Assembly: GCA_910584285.1 (NCBI GenBank)
Contig: CAJTYK010000015.1
Coordinates: 1-43,774 of the forward strand
Reading direction: 5' to 3'
Source: an uncultured Oscillospiraceae bacterium
GTDB lineage: Bacteria; Bacillota; Clostridia; Oscillospirales; Oscillospiraceae
Length of the DNA: 43,774 nucleotides
Shown one piece after another: positions 7,321-15,826 of this stretch; position 1 is the stretch's first letter, and the number at the start of each line of letters is the position of its first letter. The position numbers and the translations under genes were made by a program. Below the pieces are notes generated by a model. The model was given only the letters and a program-made list of their open reading frames with translations, ran no database searches and was not told the DNA's origin.

Positions 7321-8524
7321 GCCGGAGCTGCTCTCCCCCGCCGGGGATCGGGAGCGGCTGGACATGGCCCTGGCCTACGGGGCGGACGCGGTGTACCTGG
7401 CGGGGGACACCTTCGGGATGCGGGCCTTCGCCGGCAACTTCGACCGGAACGGGCTGGCGGAGGCCGTCAAGGCCGCCCACGCCCAGGGTGTGCGGGTGCA
7501 CGTCACCTGCAACACCCTGGCCCGGAACGACGAGGTGGCCCGTCTACCCGAGTATCTGGAGTACCTGGACGCCATCGGGGCGGACGCGGTCATCGCCGCC
7601 GGAGTGGATGTGTTGGCTCTGTGCAAGCGCCACGCCCCCCATGTGCAGGTGCATATGTCCACCCAGACCGGTATCACCAACTACGAGATGGCCCGGGTGT
7701 GGCACGACCTGGGGGCCAGCCGGGTGATCCTGGCCCGGGAGCTGTCCCTGGACGAGGTGGCGGAGATCTGCGCCAAGGCCCCCCGGGGGCTGGAGGTGGA
7801 GTGCTTTGTCCACGGGGCCATGTGCGTGTCTTACTCGGGCCGCTGCCTGCTGTCCAACTATATGACGGGCCGGGACGCCGCCCGGGGCGCCTGCGCCCAG
7901 CCCTGCCGCTACCGGTACGCCTTGATGGAGGAGAAGCGCCCCGGCGAGTACTTCCCCGTGTTTGAGGAGGACGGGGGCACCTTCATCCTGAACAGCCGGG
8001 ATATGTGTATGATCGATCACATCCCGGAGCTGATGGCGGCGGGGGTACACTCGCTGAAAATCGAGGGCCGGGCCAAGAGCGCCTATTACGCCGCCATGAC
8101 CACTGCTGCCTACCGCCACGCCGTGGACGCGGCGGGGTCGGGTAAGCCGCTGGAGCCCGTCTGGCGCTCCGAGGTGGACAAGGTGAGCCACCGGCACTAC
8201 TCCACCGGCTTCTGGTTCGGCCAGCCGGGGCAGTACACCCAGGACGCCCGGTACATCCGGGACTGGCAGGTGCTGGCGGTGGTGCTGACCTGCGACGGGG
8301 CGGGAAACGCCCTGCTGTCCCTGCGCAACAAGTTTTCCGCCGGGGACGAGATCGAGGTGGTGGGGCCGGACGTGGCCGCCTTCCCCCTGATTGCCCCTAT
8401 GATGCGGGACACGGACGGCTTCGAGCTGGCCCAGCCCCGCCACCCTCGGATGGAGTTTCACATGAAGCTGCCCCGGGCGGTGCCGCCTCTGTCTATCGTC
8501 CGGGCCTGCCGGCCCAGCTCATAG
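7313..8524 (+). CDS. Peptidase U32 family protein (RNA-hydroxylation type)
   Basis: A 403-residue U32 protein. The N-terminal TIM-barrel-like domain begins ELLSPAGDRERLDMALAYGADAVYL; the family signature is ECFVHGAMCVSYSGRCLLSNYMTGR, followed by GACAQPCRYRY with Cys residues expected to hold an Fe-S cluster, and KIEGRAKSAYYAA. Characterised relatives (RlhA, TrhP/YegQ) hydroxylate 23S rRNA or tRNA wobble uridine together with prephenate-derived chemistry, so the old peptidase label is probably wrong. The TrhP-type role fits best given the mltG neighbour, but is inferred. The start overlaps the mltG end by 8 nt. Confidence 0.88.
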   Translation: MGRPELLSPAGDRERLDMALAYGADAVYLAGDTFGMRAFAGNFDRNGLAEAVKAAHAQGVRVHVTCNTLARNDEVARLPEYLEYLDAIGADAVIAAGVDVLALCKRHAPHVQVHMSTQTGITNYEMARVWHDLGASRVILARELSLDEVAEICAKAPRGLEVECFVHGAMCVSYSGRCLLSNYMTGRDAARGACAQPCRYRYALMEEKRPGEYFPVFEEDGGTFILNSRDMCMIDHIPELMAAGVHSLKIEGRAKSAYYAAMTTAAYRHAVDAAGSGKPLEPVWRSEVDKVSHRHYSTGFWFGQPGQYTQDARYIRDWQVLAVVLTCDGAGNALLSLRNKFSAGDEIEVVGPDVAAFPLIAPMMRDTDGFELAQPRHPRMEFHMKLPRAVPPLSIVRACRPSS

Positions 8525-8583
8525 CGTGACGATGGCCGCGCGGCCCATCGGTGCATAAATTGATTCATAGCGCCACAATATTG

Positions 8584-8612
8584 AACTGCCTGAGCCCGTC
8601 TCAGGCAGTTTT
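8584..8612 (+). terminator. Intrinsic terminator after the U32 gene
   Basis: AACTGCCTGA (8584-8593) pairs with TCAGGCAGTT (8601-8610), followed by TTTT (8609-8612). It lies 24 nt before the next gene's start, so it could also act on that gene's leader. Confidence 0.75.
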
Positions 8613-8634
8613 GCCAACCAAGGAGGTATCTCCT

Positions 8635-9120
8635 ATGAGAGAGATGCGAAGGTTCAAGCAGGCCCTCACCCCGGACGAGTGTGCCGCGGTGCTGGATCGG
8701 GGCACGTCCGGCGTGCTGGCCCTCATCGGGGACGGGGGCTCCCCCTACGCGGTGCCCCTGAGCTATGTACGGCTGGACGGGAAGCTCTACTTCCACTTCG
8801 CCATGGCGGGCCACAAGCTGGACGCCATCCGGGCGGACAGCCGGGTCTCCTTCTGCGTGATCGATCAGGACCAGATTGTGCCGGAGCAGTACACCACCTA
8901 TTTCCGCTCGGTCATCGTCTTTGGAACCGCCCGGGTGGTGGACGATCCAGACGCAAAGCGCCGCTCTATTCGGGCCTTGTGTGATAAATATCGCCCCGGC
9001 TTCCAGGCGGAGCGGGAGGCAGAGATTGACGGCTCCTGGGATCGCTTCCTCATGGTGGAGCTGGCCCCGGAGCGCATCACTGGCAAGCAGGCCAGGGAGC
9101 TGATGGGCCGGCAGGAATAA
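8635..9120 (+). CDS. Pyridoxamine 5'-phosphate oxidase-like (NimA-type) flavin protein
   Basis: A 161-residue split-barrel flavin-binding protein of the PNPOx-like/NimA group. It begins MREMRRFKQALTPDECAAVLDRG, followed by GVLALIGDGGSPYAVPLSYV, LYFHFAMAGHKLDAIRADSRVSFCVI and VIVFGTARVV; the His in HFAMAGHK corresponds to the region that contacts FMN in Nim proteins. Members are often labelled nitroimidazole resistance proteins, but most are flavin reductases of unknown substrate and resistance cannot be inferred. The start is ATG 8635 with aggaggt (8621-8627) 7 nt upstream; the earlier ATG at 8551 lies before a terminator hairpin and is rejected. Confidence 0.85.
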   Translation: MREMRRFKQALTPDECAAVLDRGTSGVLALIGDGGSPYAVPLSYVRLDGKLYFHFAMAGHKLDAIRADSRVSFCVIDQDQIVPEQYTTYFRSVIVFGTARVVDDPDAKRRSIRALCDKYRPGFQAEREAEIDGSWDRFLMVELAPERITGKQARELMGRQE

Positions 9121-9161
9121 CAGAGCCCGTCCCTGTATATAGGTAGGGCGTGACCACCGGG

Positions 9162-9287
9162 CACGCCGCAAACGCGGTAAACCGGCGCACCACGAATGCG
9201 GTGAACCGCCACGCCGCAAACGCGGTAAACTGGCGCACCACGAATGCGGTGAACCGCCACGCCGCAAATGCGGCAAACCGGCGCGCC
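9162..9287. repeat. 48-nt tandem repeat (about 2.6 copies) framed by GTAGGGCG inverted repeats
   Basis: Copies lie at 9162-9209, 9210-9257 and 9258-9287 (partial). The first two differ at one base. Each 48-mer is two related 24-mers (CACGCCGCAAACGCGG... and CGCACCACGAATGCGG...). The block is bounded by GTAGGGCGTGACC (9143-9155) and the inverted GGGTCGTCGCGCCCTAC (9288-9304), resembling a dispersed GTAGGGGCG element with internal expansion. Because 48 is a multiple of 3 an open frame runs through it, but no ribosome binding site or family match supports translation. It fills the 9121-9360 gap. Confidence 0.85.
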
Positions 9288-9360
9288 GGGTCGTCGCGCC
9301 CTACAAACCCGGGCGGACAATATCCGCCCCTGCACCTGATTCTGATCGGAGGGTTTCACC

Positions 9361-10521
9361 GTGTTCAACGCCATTCTGCGCCGCATCCTCCCCGAGGGCA
9401 GCAATCCCTCCGATCCCGACGTCCGCCGCCGGTGCGGCCTGGCCGCCGGGGGGATCGGGGTGGGACTGAACCTGCTGCTGTTCGGGGGCAAGCTCCTGGC
9501 CGGCCTGCTCACCGGGGCCATCTCGGTGACCGCCGACGCCTTTAACAACCTATCCGACGCCGCCGGCTCGGTGGTGACGCTGGCGGGCTTCACCCTGTCC
9601 GGCCAGCGGGCGGACGCCAAGCACCCCTTCGGCCACGGCCGGATCGAGTATCTGGCGGGGCTGGCGGTGTCTCTGCTCATCCTGCTGGTGGGGGTGGAGC
9701 TGGGCAAGAGCTCGGTGGACAAGATCCTCCGGCCTGAAGCCACCGCCCTTACCCCCCTGGCGGCGGGTGTGCTCCTCGCGTCCATCCTGGTGAAGCTGTG
9801 GATGGGCTGGTTCAACGGCGCCCTGGGCCGAAAGACGGACTCCGCCGCCCTCAACGCCGCCTCCCTGGACGCCCGGACGGACGCCCTGGCCACCTCCGCG
9901 GTGCTGGTGGGGCTGGTTGTCTCCCGCCTCACCCACGTCAATCTGGACGGCTGGCTGGGACTGGCGGTGGCGGTGTTCATCCTGCGGGCGGGCTGGTCCG
10001 CCGCCCGGGACACCATCGACCCCCTGCTGGGCGCCCAGCCCGACCCCGCTGTGGTGGCGGACCTTGAGGCCCTGATCCTGTCCCACCCTCCGGTGCTGGG
10101 CATCCATGATCTGGTCATCCACGACTACGGCCCCGGGCGGCGGATGATGTCCGTCCACGCCGAGGTGCCCGCCCGGAGCGAGCTGGTGGAGGTGCACAAC
10201 GTCATCGATCACATCGAGCGGGAGTTGGGGGAGCGGTTCGGGCTGGAGGCGGTGATCCACCTGGATCCGGTGGAGCCGGAGGATCCCTATACCCGGCGGC
10301 TACTGTCTCTGGCCGCCCAGGCCGCCCGGGAGCTGGATCCCGCCGCCACCATCCACGACCTGCGCCGCACTCCAGAGGGGGAGGTGTCCTTCGACGTGGT
10401 GGCCCCCTATGACGTGGCCCTCACCGACGAGGAGGTGCGCACCGCCCTCACCCGCCGGCTGGAGGAGCTGGAGCCGGGGCTGCGCCCGGTGATCGGGGTG
10501 GATCGAAGCCACGTGCTGTAG
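9361..10521 (+). CDS. Cation diffusion facilitator (CDF) metal transporter
   Basis: A 386-residue inner-membrane CDF transporter that exports divalent metal ions (Zn, Mn, Fe, Co) by proton exchange. Membrane helices begin at GLAAGGIGVGLNLLLFGGKLLAG; the metal-site helix contains ISVTADAFNNLSDAAGS, and HPFGHGRIEYLAG is the family loop. TM4-TM6 include SLDARTDALATSAVLVG with further acidic metal ligands. The cytosolic C-terminus has the dimerisation domain (VHAEVPARSELVEVHNVIDHIE) plus an extra ~80-residue segment seen in longer Firmicute members. Start GTG 9361, with ggaggg (9348-9353) 7 nt upstream. Metal specificity cannot be read here. Confidence 0.92.
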   Translation: MFNAILRRILPEGSNPSDPDVRRRCGLAAGGIGVGLNLLLFGGKLLAGLLTGAISVTADAFNNLSDAAGSVVTLAGFTLSGQRADAKHPFGHGRIEYLAGLAVSLLILLVGVELGKSSVDKILRPEATALTPLAAGVLLASILVKLWMGWFNGALGRKTDSAALNAASLDARTDALATSAVLVGLVVSRLTHVNLDGWLGLAVAVFILRAGWSAARDTIDPLLGAQPDPAVVADLEALILSHPPVLGIHDLVIHDYGPGRRMMSVHAEVPARSELVEVHNVIDHIERELGERFGLEAVIHLDPVEPEDPYTRRLLSLAAQAARELDPAATIHDLRRTPEGEVSFDVVAPYDVALTDEEVRTALTRRLEELEPGLRPVIGVDRSHVL

Positions 10522-10524
10522 TGG

Positions 10525-10552
10525 CCGCAAAGCCTGGAGGACGGCTTTGCGG
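10525..10552 (+). terminator. Stem-loop terminator after the CDF gene
   Basis: CCGCAAAGCC (10525-10534) pairs perfectly with GGCTTTGCGG (10543-10552). A CCATTTTGCTTT stretch follows about 7 nt later. Confidence 0.6.
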
Positions 10553-10585
10553 GGGCCCCATTTTGCTTTATTTACAAATTTACGG

Positions 10586-10614
10586 TGGAATTTCTCCGCC
10601 GGGTGTTTTATAAT
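10586..10614 (+). promoter_or_regulatory. Candidate sigma-A promoter of the two-component/HtrA operon
   Basis: TGGAAT, a 17-nt spacer and a perfect TATAAT at 10609-10614, 36 nt upstream of the response regulator start. Confidence 0.55.
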
Positions 10615-10649
10615 GGTGGGAACCGTTATCATAGAAAGGGTGTGCTTTC

Positions 10650-11333
10650 ATGCCCCGCACGATTTTGATTGTGGAGGACGACAAGAACATCGCCGACCTG
10701 CTCCGGCTCTACCTGGAGAAGGAGGACATGACCTGCCACGTGGCCGGGGACGGCCTGGCCGGGCTGGAGAAATTCCAGCAGGTGCAGCCCGATCTGGTGC
10801 TGCTGGACATCATGCTCCCGGGGCTGGACGGCTGGTCCGTGTGCCGGAAGATCCGGGAGACCTCCAAGACCCCCATCATCATGCTCACCGCCAAGGGCGA
10901 GCTGGAGGACAAGGTGAACGGCCTGGAGATGGGGGCGGATGACTACATCACCAAGCCCTTCGAGGCCAAGGAGGTGGTGGCCCGCGTCCACGCGGTCCTG
11001 CGCCGCTTCGGGGAGGAGGAGCAGCCGGAAAAGCGGCTGTCCTTCGACAAGCTGGTGGTGAACCTGGACTCCTACGAGCTGTTGGTGGACGGCAAGCGGG
11101 TGGACACCCCCCCAAAAGAGCTGGAGCTGCTCTACCACCTGGCCGCCGCCCCCAACCGGGTGTTTACCCGCAACCAGCTGCTGGACGAGGTGTGGGGCTT
11201 CGACTACTTCGGCGACAGCCGGACGGTGGACGTACACATCAAGCGCCTGCGGGAGAAGCTGGAGGGCGTGTCCGATCAGTGGAGCCTGAAAACCGTCTGG
11301 GGCGTGGGCTACAAGTTTGAGGTGACTGCTTGA
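10650..11333 (+). CDS. OmpR/PhoB-type response regulator
   Basis: A 227-residue DNA-binding response regulator. The receiver domain shows the acidic pair in IVEDD (residues 9-11), phospho-acceptor D53 in LLDIMLPG, the Thr in MLTAKGE and the Lys in ITKPF. The C-terminal winged helix has PPKELELLYHLA, VFTRNQLLDEVWG and RTVDVHIKRLREKLE. It is the first gene of a three-gene operon with its own promoter and is coupled to the kinase by overlapping stop/start (11330-11333). With the HtrA protease third in the operon, an envelope-stress circuit like CssRS-HtrA is inferred. Confidence 0.95.
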   Translation: MPRTILIVEDDKNIADLLRLYLEKEDMTCHVAGDGLAGLEKFQQVQPDLVLLDIMLPGLDGWSVCRKIRETSKTPIIMLTAKGELEDKVNGLEMGADDYITKPFEAKEVVARVHAVLRRFGEEEQPEKRLSFDKLVVNLDSYELLVDGKRVDTPPKELELLYHLAAAPNRVFTRNQLLDEVWGFDYFGDSRTVDVHIKRLREKLEGVSDQWSLKTVWGVGYKFEVTA

Positions 11334-12754
11334 AAACCATGTACGGGCGGCAGTTCGCCACCATGGTCAGCATGGTGCTGCTGTCCTTCCTGATGCTGGG
11401 GGCGTCCTTCGCCACCCTGAGCTACCAGTACACCATCCGGGAGAAGAAGGCCACCCTGGACCGCAACGCCCGGGTCATCGCCGACTTCACCTCCAACGCC
11501 GTCAACACCATGGGCGGCGGGGTGTGGCAGACCGCCTCCTTCCAGGGCTACCTGAACGCCATGGCCACCGTGTCCGACTCCCACGTGCTGGTGGCCACCC
11601 CGGAGGGGCAGATCCTGTTCGCCACCGCCGGGAACGGGGAGCTGCTGCCTTTACAGTACAAGAACATCCCCCAGGACATGGCGGCGGGGCTGGCGGAGAT
11701 CCCCTACGTGGGCATGACCACCCTGGGGGGGCTGTATGACGAGGCCCGGTATCTGGTGGGGCAGGCGGTGACTGACGGCGCGGGGGGAACCCTCCAGGGG
11801 CTGGTGCTGGTGTCCGCCTCCGCCTCCAACATCAGCGGGATGTGGCAGGATCTGTCCGCCATCCTGCTGGTGACCGCCCTGGCGGTCATCCTCATCGCCG
11901 CCATTATCAGCTCGGTGACCAGTATGCGCCTGGCCCAGCCCATCCGGGAGATCGCCGCCGCCGCCCGGCAGTTCGGCCTGGGCGAGCTGGACGTGCGGGT
12001 GGACGTGGGCAGCCGGCGGGACGAGGTGGGCGAGCTGGCCGAGGCCTTCAACGCCATGGCCGACTCCCTGTCCAAGAGCGAGCAGCGGCGCACCGAGTTC
12101 GTGGCCAACGTGTCCCACGAGCTGAAAACCCCTATGACCACCATCGCCGGCTTCGCCGACGGCATTCTGGACGGCACCATTCCGCCGGAACAGGAGCGAC
12201 ACTATCTGGAGATCATCTCCTCGGAAACCCGACGGCTGTCCCGGCTGGTGCGCTCTATGCTGGATCTGTCCCGGCTCCAATCGGACGAGCGGGCCGCCCA
12301 GCAGCAGTTTGACATCAGCGAAACCCTGCTGCGCACCCTGGTGACCCTGGAGGACAAGGTGAACGCCAAGCATTTAGAGGTGGACGCTCAGCTCCCCGAC
12401 GAACCGGTGCCCGTGTGGGGGGATCAGGATGCCATCACTCAGGTGTGCTATAACCTGCTGGACAACGCCATCAAGTTCTCCAAGGAGGGAGGCGTGCTGG
12501 GGGCCAGCGTGTCCGCCAAGGGCCCCAAGGCCACCATCACCATCAGCAACGAGGGAAACACCATCCCCCCCGAGGAGCAGTCCCTGGTGTTCGACCGGTT
12601 CCACAAGACGGATCACTCCCGCTCCGCCGACCGGGACGGGGTGGGGCTGGGGCTGTATATCGTCAAAACCATCCTCAACAGCCATAAAGAGAACATCACC
12701 TGCACCAGCGAGGACGGGGTGACGAAATTCGTGTTCACCTTGACCCGGGCGTGA
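11330..12754 (+). CDS. Sensor histidine kinase (envelope stress type)
   Basis: A 474-residue membrane kinase. TM1 is about residues 12-32, an extracytoplasmic sensor of about 140 residues follows, TM2 is about 180-202 (AILLVTALAVILIAAIISSV), then HAMP, HisKA with H263 in NVSHELKTPMTTI, and HATPase_c with CYNLLDNAIKFS and DGVGLGLYIVK. The start is TTG 11330 in the TTGA overlap with the response regulator stop, with gagg 7 nt before it; ATG 11339 is an alternative but is 13 nt from that site. The signal is unknown; misfolded secreted protein is suggested by the HtrA neighbour. Confidence 0.93.
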   Translation: MKTMYGRQFATMVSMVLLSFLMLGASFATLSYQYTIREKKATLDRNARVIADFTSNAVNTMGGGVWQTASFQGYLNAMATVSDSHVLVATPEGQILFATAGNGELLPLQYKNIPQDMAAGLAEIPYVGMTTLGGLYDEARYLVGQAVTDGAGGTLQGLVLVSASASNISGMWQDLSAILLVTALAVILIAAIISSVTSMRLAQPIREIAAAARQFGLGELDVRVDVGSRRDEVGELAEAFNAMADSLSKSEQRRTEFVANVSHELKTPMTTIAGFADGILDGTIPPEQERHYLEIISSETRRLSRLVRSMLDLSRLQSDERAAQQQFDISETLLRTLVTLEDKVNAKHLEVDAQLPDEPVPVWGDQDAITQVCYNLLDNAIKFSKEGGVLGASVSAKGPKATITISNEGNTIPPEEQSLVFDRFHKTDHSRSADRDGVGLGLYIVKTILNSHKENITCTSEDGVTKFVFTLTRA

Positions 12755-12775
12755 GCCTTTGATCGGAGGTTTTCC

Positions 12776-14074
12776 ATGGACAACTATCTCTCCCCCCGCT
12801 GGCCCAGAGGATCGGGCACCCAGCCGCCCCCGGTGCCCGATCCGGCGGCCTTCCGACGCCCCGCCCCTCAGCGGCCCCGCCGATCCCGCCGGCGCTGGCT
12901 GGTGTCCGCGGTGTGCATCGTGCTGTGCCTGGCCCTGCTGGGCGGCATCAGCTTCTGGGCGGTGAACGGACTGGCCGGCCTACTGGCCGACGTGCAGATT
13001 CCCGACTCCTTCGGCGATCCGCCCCCCTACCGGAGCTGGCAGCTCCCCAGCGCTCCCAGCCGCTGGTCGCCCGACGATCTGCCCTGGGGGGAACCCGACC
13101 CGGCGGTGCAGCTGACTGTGGCGCCCCTGTCCGGGCCCGCCCTGTCTGGTCGGGACATTCACGAGACAGTGCTGCCCAGCATCGTCTATCTTGAGGCCAC
13201 CGCAGAGGGATCTCTGGGGGCCTTCTCCGGCACCGGCGTAGTGGTCACCGACTCGGGCTACGTGCTCACCAATTACCACATCGTGGAGGAGACCGACACG
13301 GTGGAGGTCATGCTGCTCAACGACCGGGCCCGGGGCCGCTACCCCGCCCGCGTCATCGGCTTTGACGAGAAGTTCGACGTGGCCGTGCTGAAGTTTGACG
13401 GGGAGGGGCTGGGTCTCACCCCCGCCTCGCTGGGGGACTCCGATCAGCTGGCGGTGGGCGACCCGGTGTACGCCGTGGGCAACCCTCTGGGCTACCTGAC
13501 GGGCACCATGACCGAGGGCATTGTCTCCGCCCTGGAGCGGGAGGACGAGGTGAACAGCCGGGGCCTGGGCATGATCCAGACCTCCGCCGCCCTGAACCCA
13601 GGCAACTCCGGCGGGGCGCTGGTAAACCAGCAGGGCCAGGTGGTGGGCATCACCTCCGCCAAGATCACCGGCCTGATGCGGGAGAACAACGAGGATCTGG
13701 AGGACGCGGCGGTGCTGGAAAACATCGGGCTGGCCCTGCCCATCTCCGACATTCTCCCCTTTGTGAACCGGATCCTGGCCACCGGCAAGAGCTGGCGGCC
13801 CTCCATCGGCATCACCTGCTTTGAGTCGGCGGTGGACGGGCGGAACGGGTTACAGGTGAAGGAGGTTGAGCGGGACGTGCCCGCCCGGGGGGCGGGCTTG
13901 CGCGCCGGCGATCTCATCGTGTCCGCCAACGGCCAGCCGGTGTCCACCCTGACGGATCTGCGCCGGGCCATCTACCGCGCCGGCCTGGACGAGGAATTCC
14001 ACTGTATTGTGGTGCGGGACGGGGCGGAGATCCCCATCTCCTTCTCCCTGGTGGATAAGCTGGACGAGCAATAG
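12776..14074 (+). CDS. HtrA/DegP-like trypsin-fold serine protease with PDZ domain
   Basis: A 432-residue S1C protease anchored by one N-terminal membrane segment (about residues 42-64) after a basic Pro-rich head, with the protease domain outside. The catalytic triad is visible: H168 in TNYHIVEE, D201 in KFDVAVLKF and S278 in NPGNSGGALV. One PDZ domain follows (about 345-420: VERDVPARGAGLRAGDLIVSANG). It starts 21 nt after the kinase gene with gatcggagg upstream, in the same operon. The role is degradation or refolding of damaged secreted and membrane proteins. Confidence 0.94.
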   Translation: MDNYLSPRWPRGSGTQPPPVPDPAAFRRPAPQRPRRSRRRWLVSAVCIVLCLALLGGISFWAVNGLAGLLADVQIPDSFGDPPPYRSWQLPSAPSRWSPDDLPWGEPDPAVQLTVAPLSGPALSGRDIHETVLPSIVYLEATAEGSLGAFSGTGVVVTDSGYVLTNYHIVEETDTVEVMLLNDRARGRYPARVIGFDEKFDVAVLKFDGEGLGLTPASLGDSDQLAVGDPVYAVGNPLGYLTGTMTEGIVSALEREDEVNSRGLGMIQTSAALNPGNSGGALVNQQGQVVGITSAKITGLMRENNEDLEDAAVLENIGLALPISDILPFVNRILATGKSWRPSIGITCFESAVDGRNGLQVKEVERDVPARGAGLRAGDLIVSANGQPVSTLTDLRRAIYRAGLDEEFHCIVVRDGAEIPISFSLVDKLDEQ

Positions 14075-14079
14075 ACAAC

Positions 14080-14113
14080 AAGGGCGGACCCGTTGGGTTG
14101 GGGCCGCCCTTTT
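14080..14113 (+). terminator. Intrinsic terminator of the two-component/HtrA operon
   Basis: AAGGGCGG (14080-14087) pairs with CCGCCCTT (14104-14111), with ACCC/GGG also able to pair inside, and a TTTT end. It ends 16 nt before the birA start, so readthrough would be needed for shared transcription. Confidence 0.75.
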
Positions 14114-14129
14114 GCAAGGAGGAATCGCC

Positions 14130-15107
14130 ATGGACAGGGAACAGGTGGCGGCGCTGCTGGCCGGGGCCGGGGGCTACCTCTCCGGGGAGGAAATGAGCCG
14201 GACGCTGGGGGTCACCCGGGCGGCGGTGTGGAAGGAGATCGACTCACTCCGGCAGGCGGGCTGGCCCATCCAGTCCTCCACCCGGAAGGGATATCTTTTA
14301 GCGGGGCCGCCCCCGGCGCTGTCGGCGGCCTACATCTCCGCTCAGCTCCCAACCGGCAGCCTGTTCGCGGGCCGGGTTCTGGTGGAGTCGGTGGTGGACT
14401 CCACCAACACCCGGCTGAAGGGCATGGCCGCGGCAGGCGCTCCCACCGGAACCGTCCTCATCGCCCAGGAGCAGACCGGCGGCCGGGGCACCCATGGCCG
14501 TGCCTTCCAATCCCCTCGGGGGGCGGGGCTGTACCTGTCGGTGCTGCTGCGGCCCCGGCTCATCCGGTTGGAGGATCTGCTCACCCTGACGGGCTGGGTG
14601 GGGGTGGCGGCGCGGGACGGGGTGGAGCGGGCCAGCGGCGCTCCCGTCCAGATCAAGTGGCTCAACGACCTCTATCTCAACGGCAGGAAGCTGTGCGGCA
14701 TCCTCACCGAGCTGTCCTTTTTGGGGGAGAGCGGCGAGCCGGACTACGTGGTGGCGGGCATGGGGGTGAACATGAGCCAGACCGCCGAGACCTTCCAGAC
14801 CCTGGGCCTGGGGGACATCGCCACCTCCCTGGCCCTGGAGGGCTTCCCCGTGGAGCCCAACCGGCTGGCCGTCTGCCTGCTCACCGCCCTGGATCAGATG
14901 GTGCGGGACTTCCCGGACAAACGGGCGGACTATCTGGAGCGCTACCGGGCCCACTGCCTCACCTTGGGCCGTCGGGTGTCCTTTGAGACTGCGGACGGCC
15001 TAAAAACCGGCGCTGCCACCGGGGTGGGCGATCAGTTCGCCCTGCTGGCGGAGGGGGACGACGGCCGGAGCTACACCGTGTCCTCCGGCACAGTGACCAT
15101 GCTTTGA
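14130..15107 (+). CDS. birA: Bifunctional biotin-protein ligase / biotin operon repressor
   Basis: A 325-residue BirA of the two-domain type. An N-terminal winged helix (residues 1-60: LSGEEMSRTLGVTRAAVWKEIDSLRQAGW) suggests DNA binding; the ligase domain has ESVVDSTNTRLK, the biotinyl-AMP loop QEQTGGRGTHGRAFQSP, and IKWLNDLYLNGRKLCGILTE, followed by the C-terminal SH3-like domain. It attaches biotin to carboxylase carrier proteins and may repress biotin genes, none of which are in this window. The start is ATG 14130 with aaggagg (14116-14122) upstream; the longer open frame reaches back into htrA. Confidence 0.93.
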   Translation: MDREQVAALLAGAGGYLSGEEMSRTLGVTRAAVWKEIDSLRQAGWPIQSSTRKGYLLAGPPPALSAAYISAQLPTGSLFAGRVLVESVVDSTNTRLKGMAAAGAPTGTVLIAQEQTGGRGTHGRAFQSPRGAGLYLSVLLRPRLIRLEDLLTLTGWVGVAARDGVERASGAPVQIKWLNDLYLNGRKLCGILTELSFLGESGEPDYVVAGMGVNMSQTAETFQTLGLGDIATSLALEGFPVEPNRLAVCLLTALDQMVRDFPDKRADYLERYRAHCLTLGRRVSFETADGLKTGAATGVGDQFALLAEGDDGRSYTVSSGTVTML

Positions 15108-15121
15108 CGGGAGGGACGGCC

Positions 15122-15811
15122 ATGAAGATCCTGGTGGTGGAGGACGAGCCACGGCTGGCGGAGGCCCTGGCCCAGCTGCTGCGGGACGGGGGCTATGAGG
15201 CGGACACGGCGGCGGACGGCCCCGCGGGGCTGGCCCGGGCCCGCTCGGGGGAGTACGGCCTGGCGGTGCTGGACGTGATGCTGCCCGGGCTGGACGGCTT
15301 CGGGGTGTGCCGCGTCCTCCGGGAGGAGGGGAACTCCCTGCCCATTTTGATGCTCACCGCCCGGACGGGGGTGGCGGACAAGGTGGAGGGCCTGGACTGC
15401 GGGGCGGACGACTACATGACCAAGCCCTTCGCCCCGGAGGAGCTGCTGGCCCGGATCCGGGCCCTCACCCGGCGACAGGGGGAGGCCCCCGCCCCGGCCG
15501 GGCCCGTCTTTGCCGACCTGCGACTGGACACCGCCTCCCACGCCCTGTGCCGGGGAGAGAAGTCGGTGCAGCTGTCCCCCAAGGAGTACGAGCTGCTGCG
15601 GCTGCTCATGTCCCGGCCGGGGGCAGTGTGCCCCAAGGGGGAGATTTTGGAGACGCTGTGGGGCGGCGCGGAGGACAACAATCTGGAGGCCTATATCTCC
15701 TTCCTGCGCAAGAAACTGTCCTACCTGGGCTCTCGAGCGTCCATCGCCACCCTGCGGAAGGTGGGCTACCGGCTGGAGGATCCGGGGGCGGAGGCCCAGC
15801 CCCAGTCTTGA
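15122..15811 (+). CDS. OmpR-type response regulator without adjacent kinase
   Basis: A 229-residue response regulator. Receiver: VVEDE (residues 5-9), phospho-acceptor D51 in AVLDVMLPG, MLTAR and MTKPF. The effector domain is a winged helix with LSPKEYELLRLLMSRPG, EILETLWGG and EAYISFLRKKLSYLG. All key receiver residues are present, so it should be phosphorylatable, yet no histidine kinase lies on either side; it sits between birA and an EamA transporter. The start is ATG 15122 with ggaggg (15110-15115) 6 nt upstream. A kinase elsewhere, or loss of the partner, is inferred. Confidence 0.93.
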   Translation: MKILVVEDEPRLAEALAQLLRDGGYEADTAADGPAGLARARSGEYGLAVLDVMLPGLDGFGVCRVLREEGNSLPILMLTARTGVADKVEGLDCGADDYMTKPFAPEELLARIRALTRRQGEAPAPAGPVFADLRLDTASHALCRGEKSVQLSPKEYELLRLLMSRPGAVCPKGEILETLWGGAEDNNLEAYISFLRKKLSYLGSRASIATLRKVGYRLEDPGAEAQPQS

Positions 15812-15826
15812 GAGGAGGAATCGTCA

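Noticed and set aside
8551..8634. N-terminal extension of the NimA-like protein from ATG 8551
   Set aside because: It would include the terminator hairpin at 8584-8612 and lacks a ribosome binding site, whereas ATG 8635 has aggaggt at good spacing.
9162..9287. Possible CRISPR array
   Set aside because: The repeats are contiguous, with no unique spacers and no cas genes.
9150..9545. Protein with 16-residue repeats (HAANAVNRRTTNAVNR)
   Set aside because: Arises because the 48-nt DNA repeat is a multiple of 3; no ribosome binding site, and the frame runs into the CDF transporter gene in another frame.
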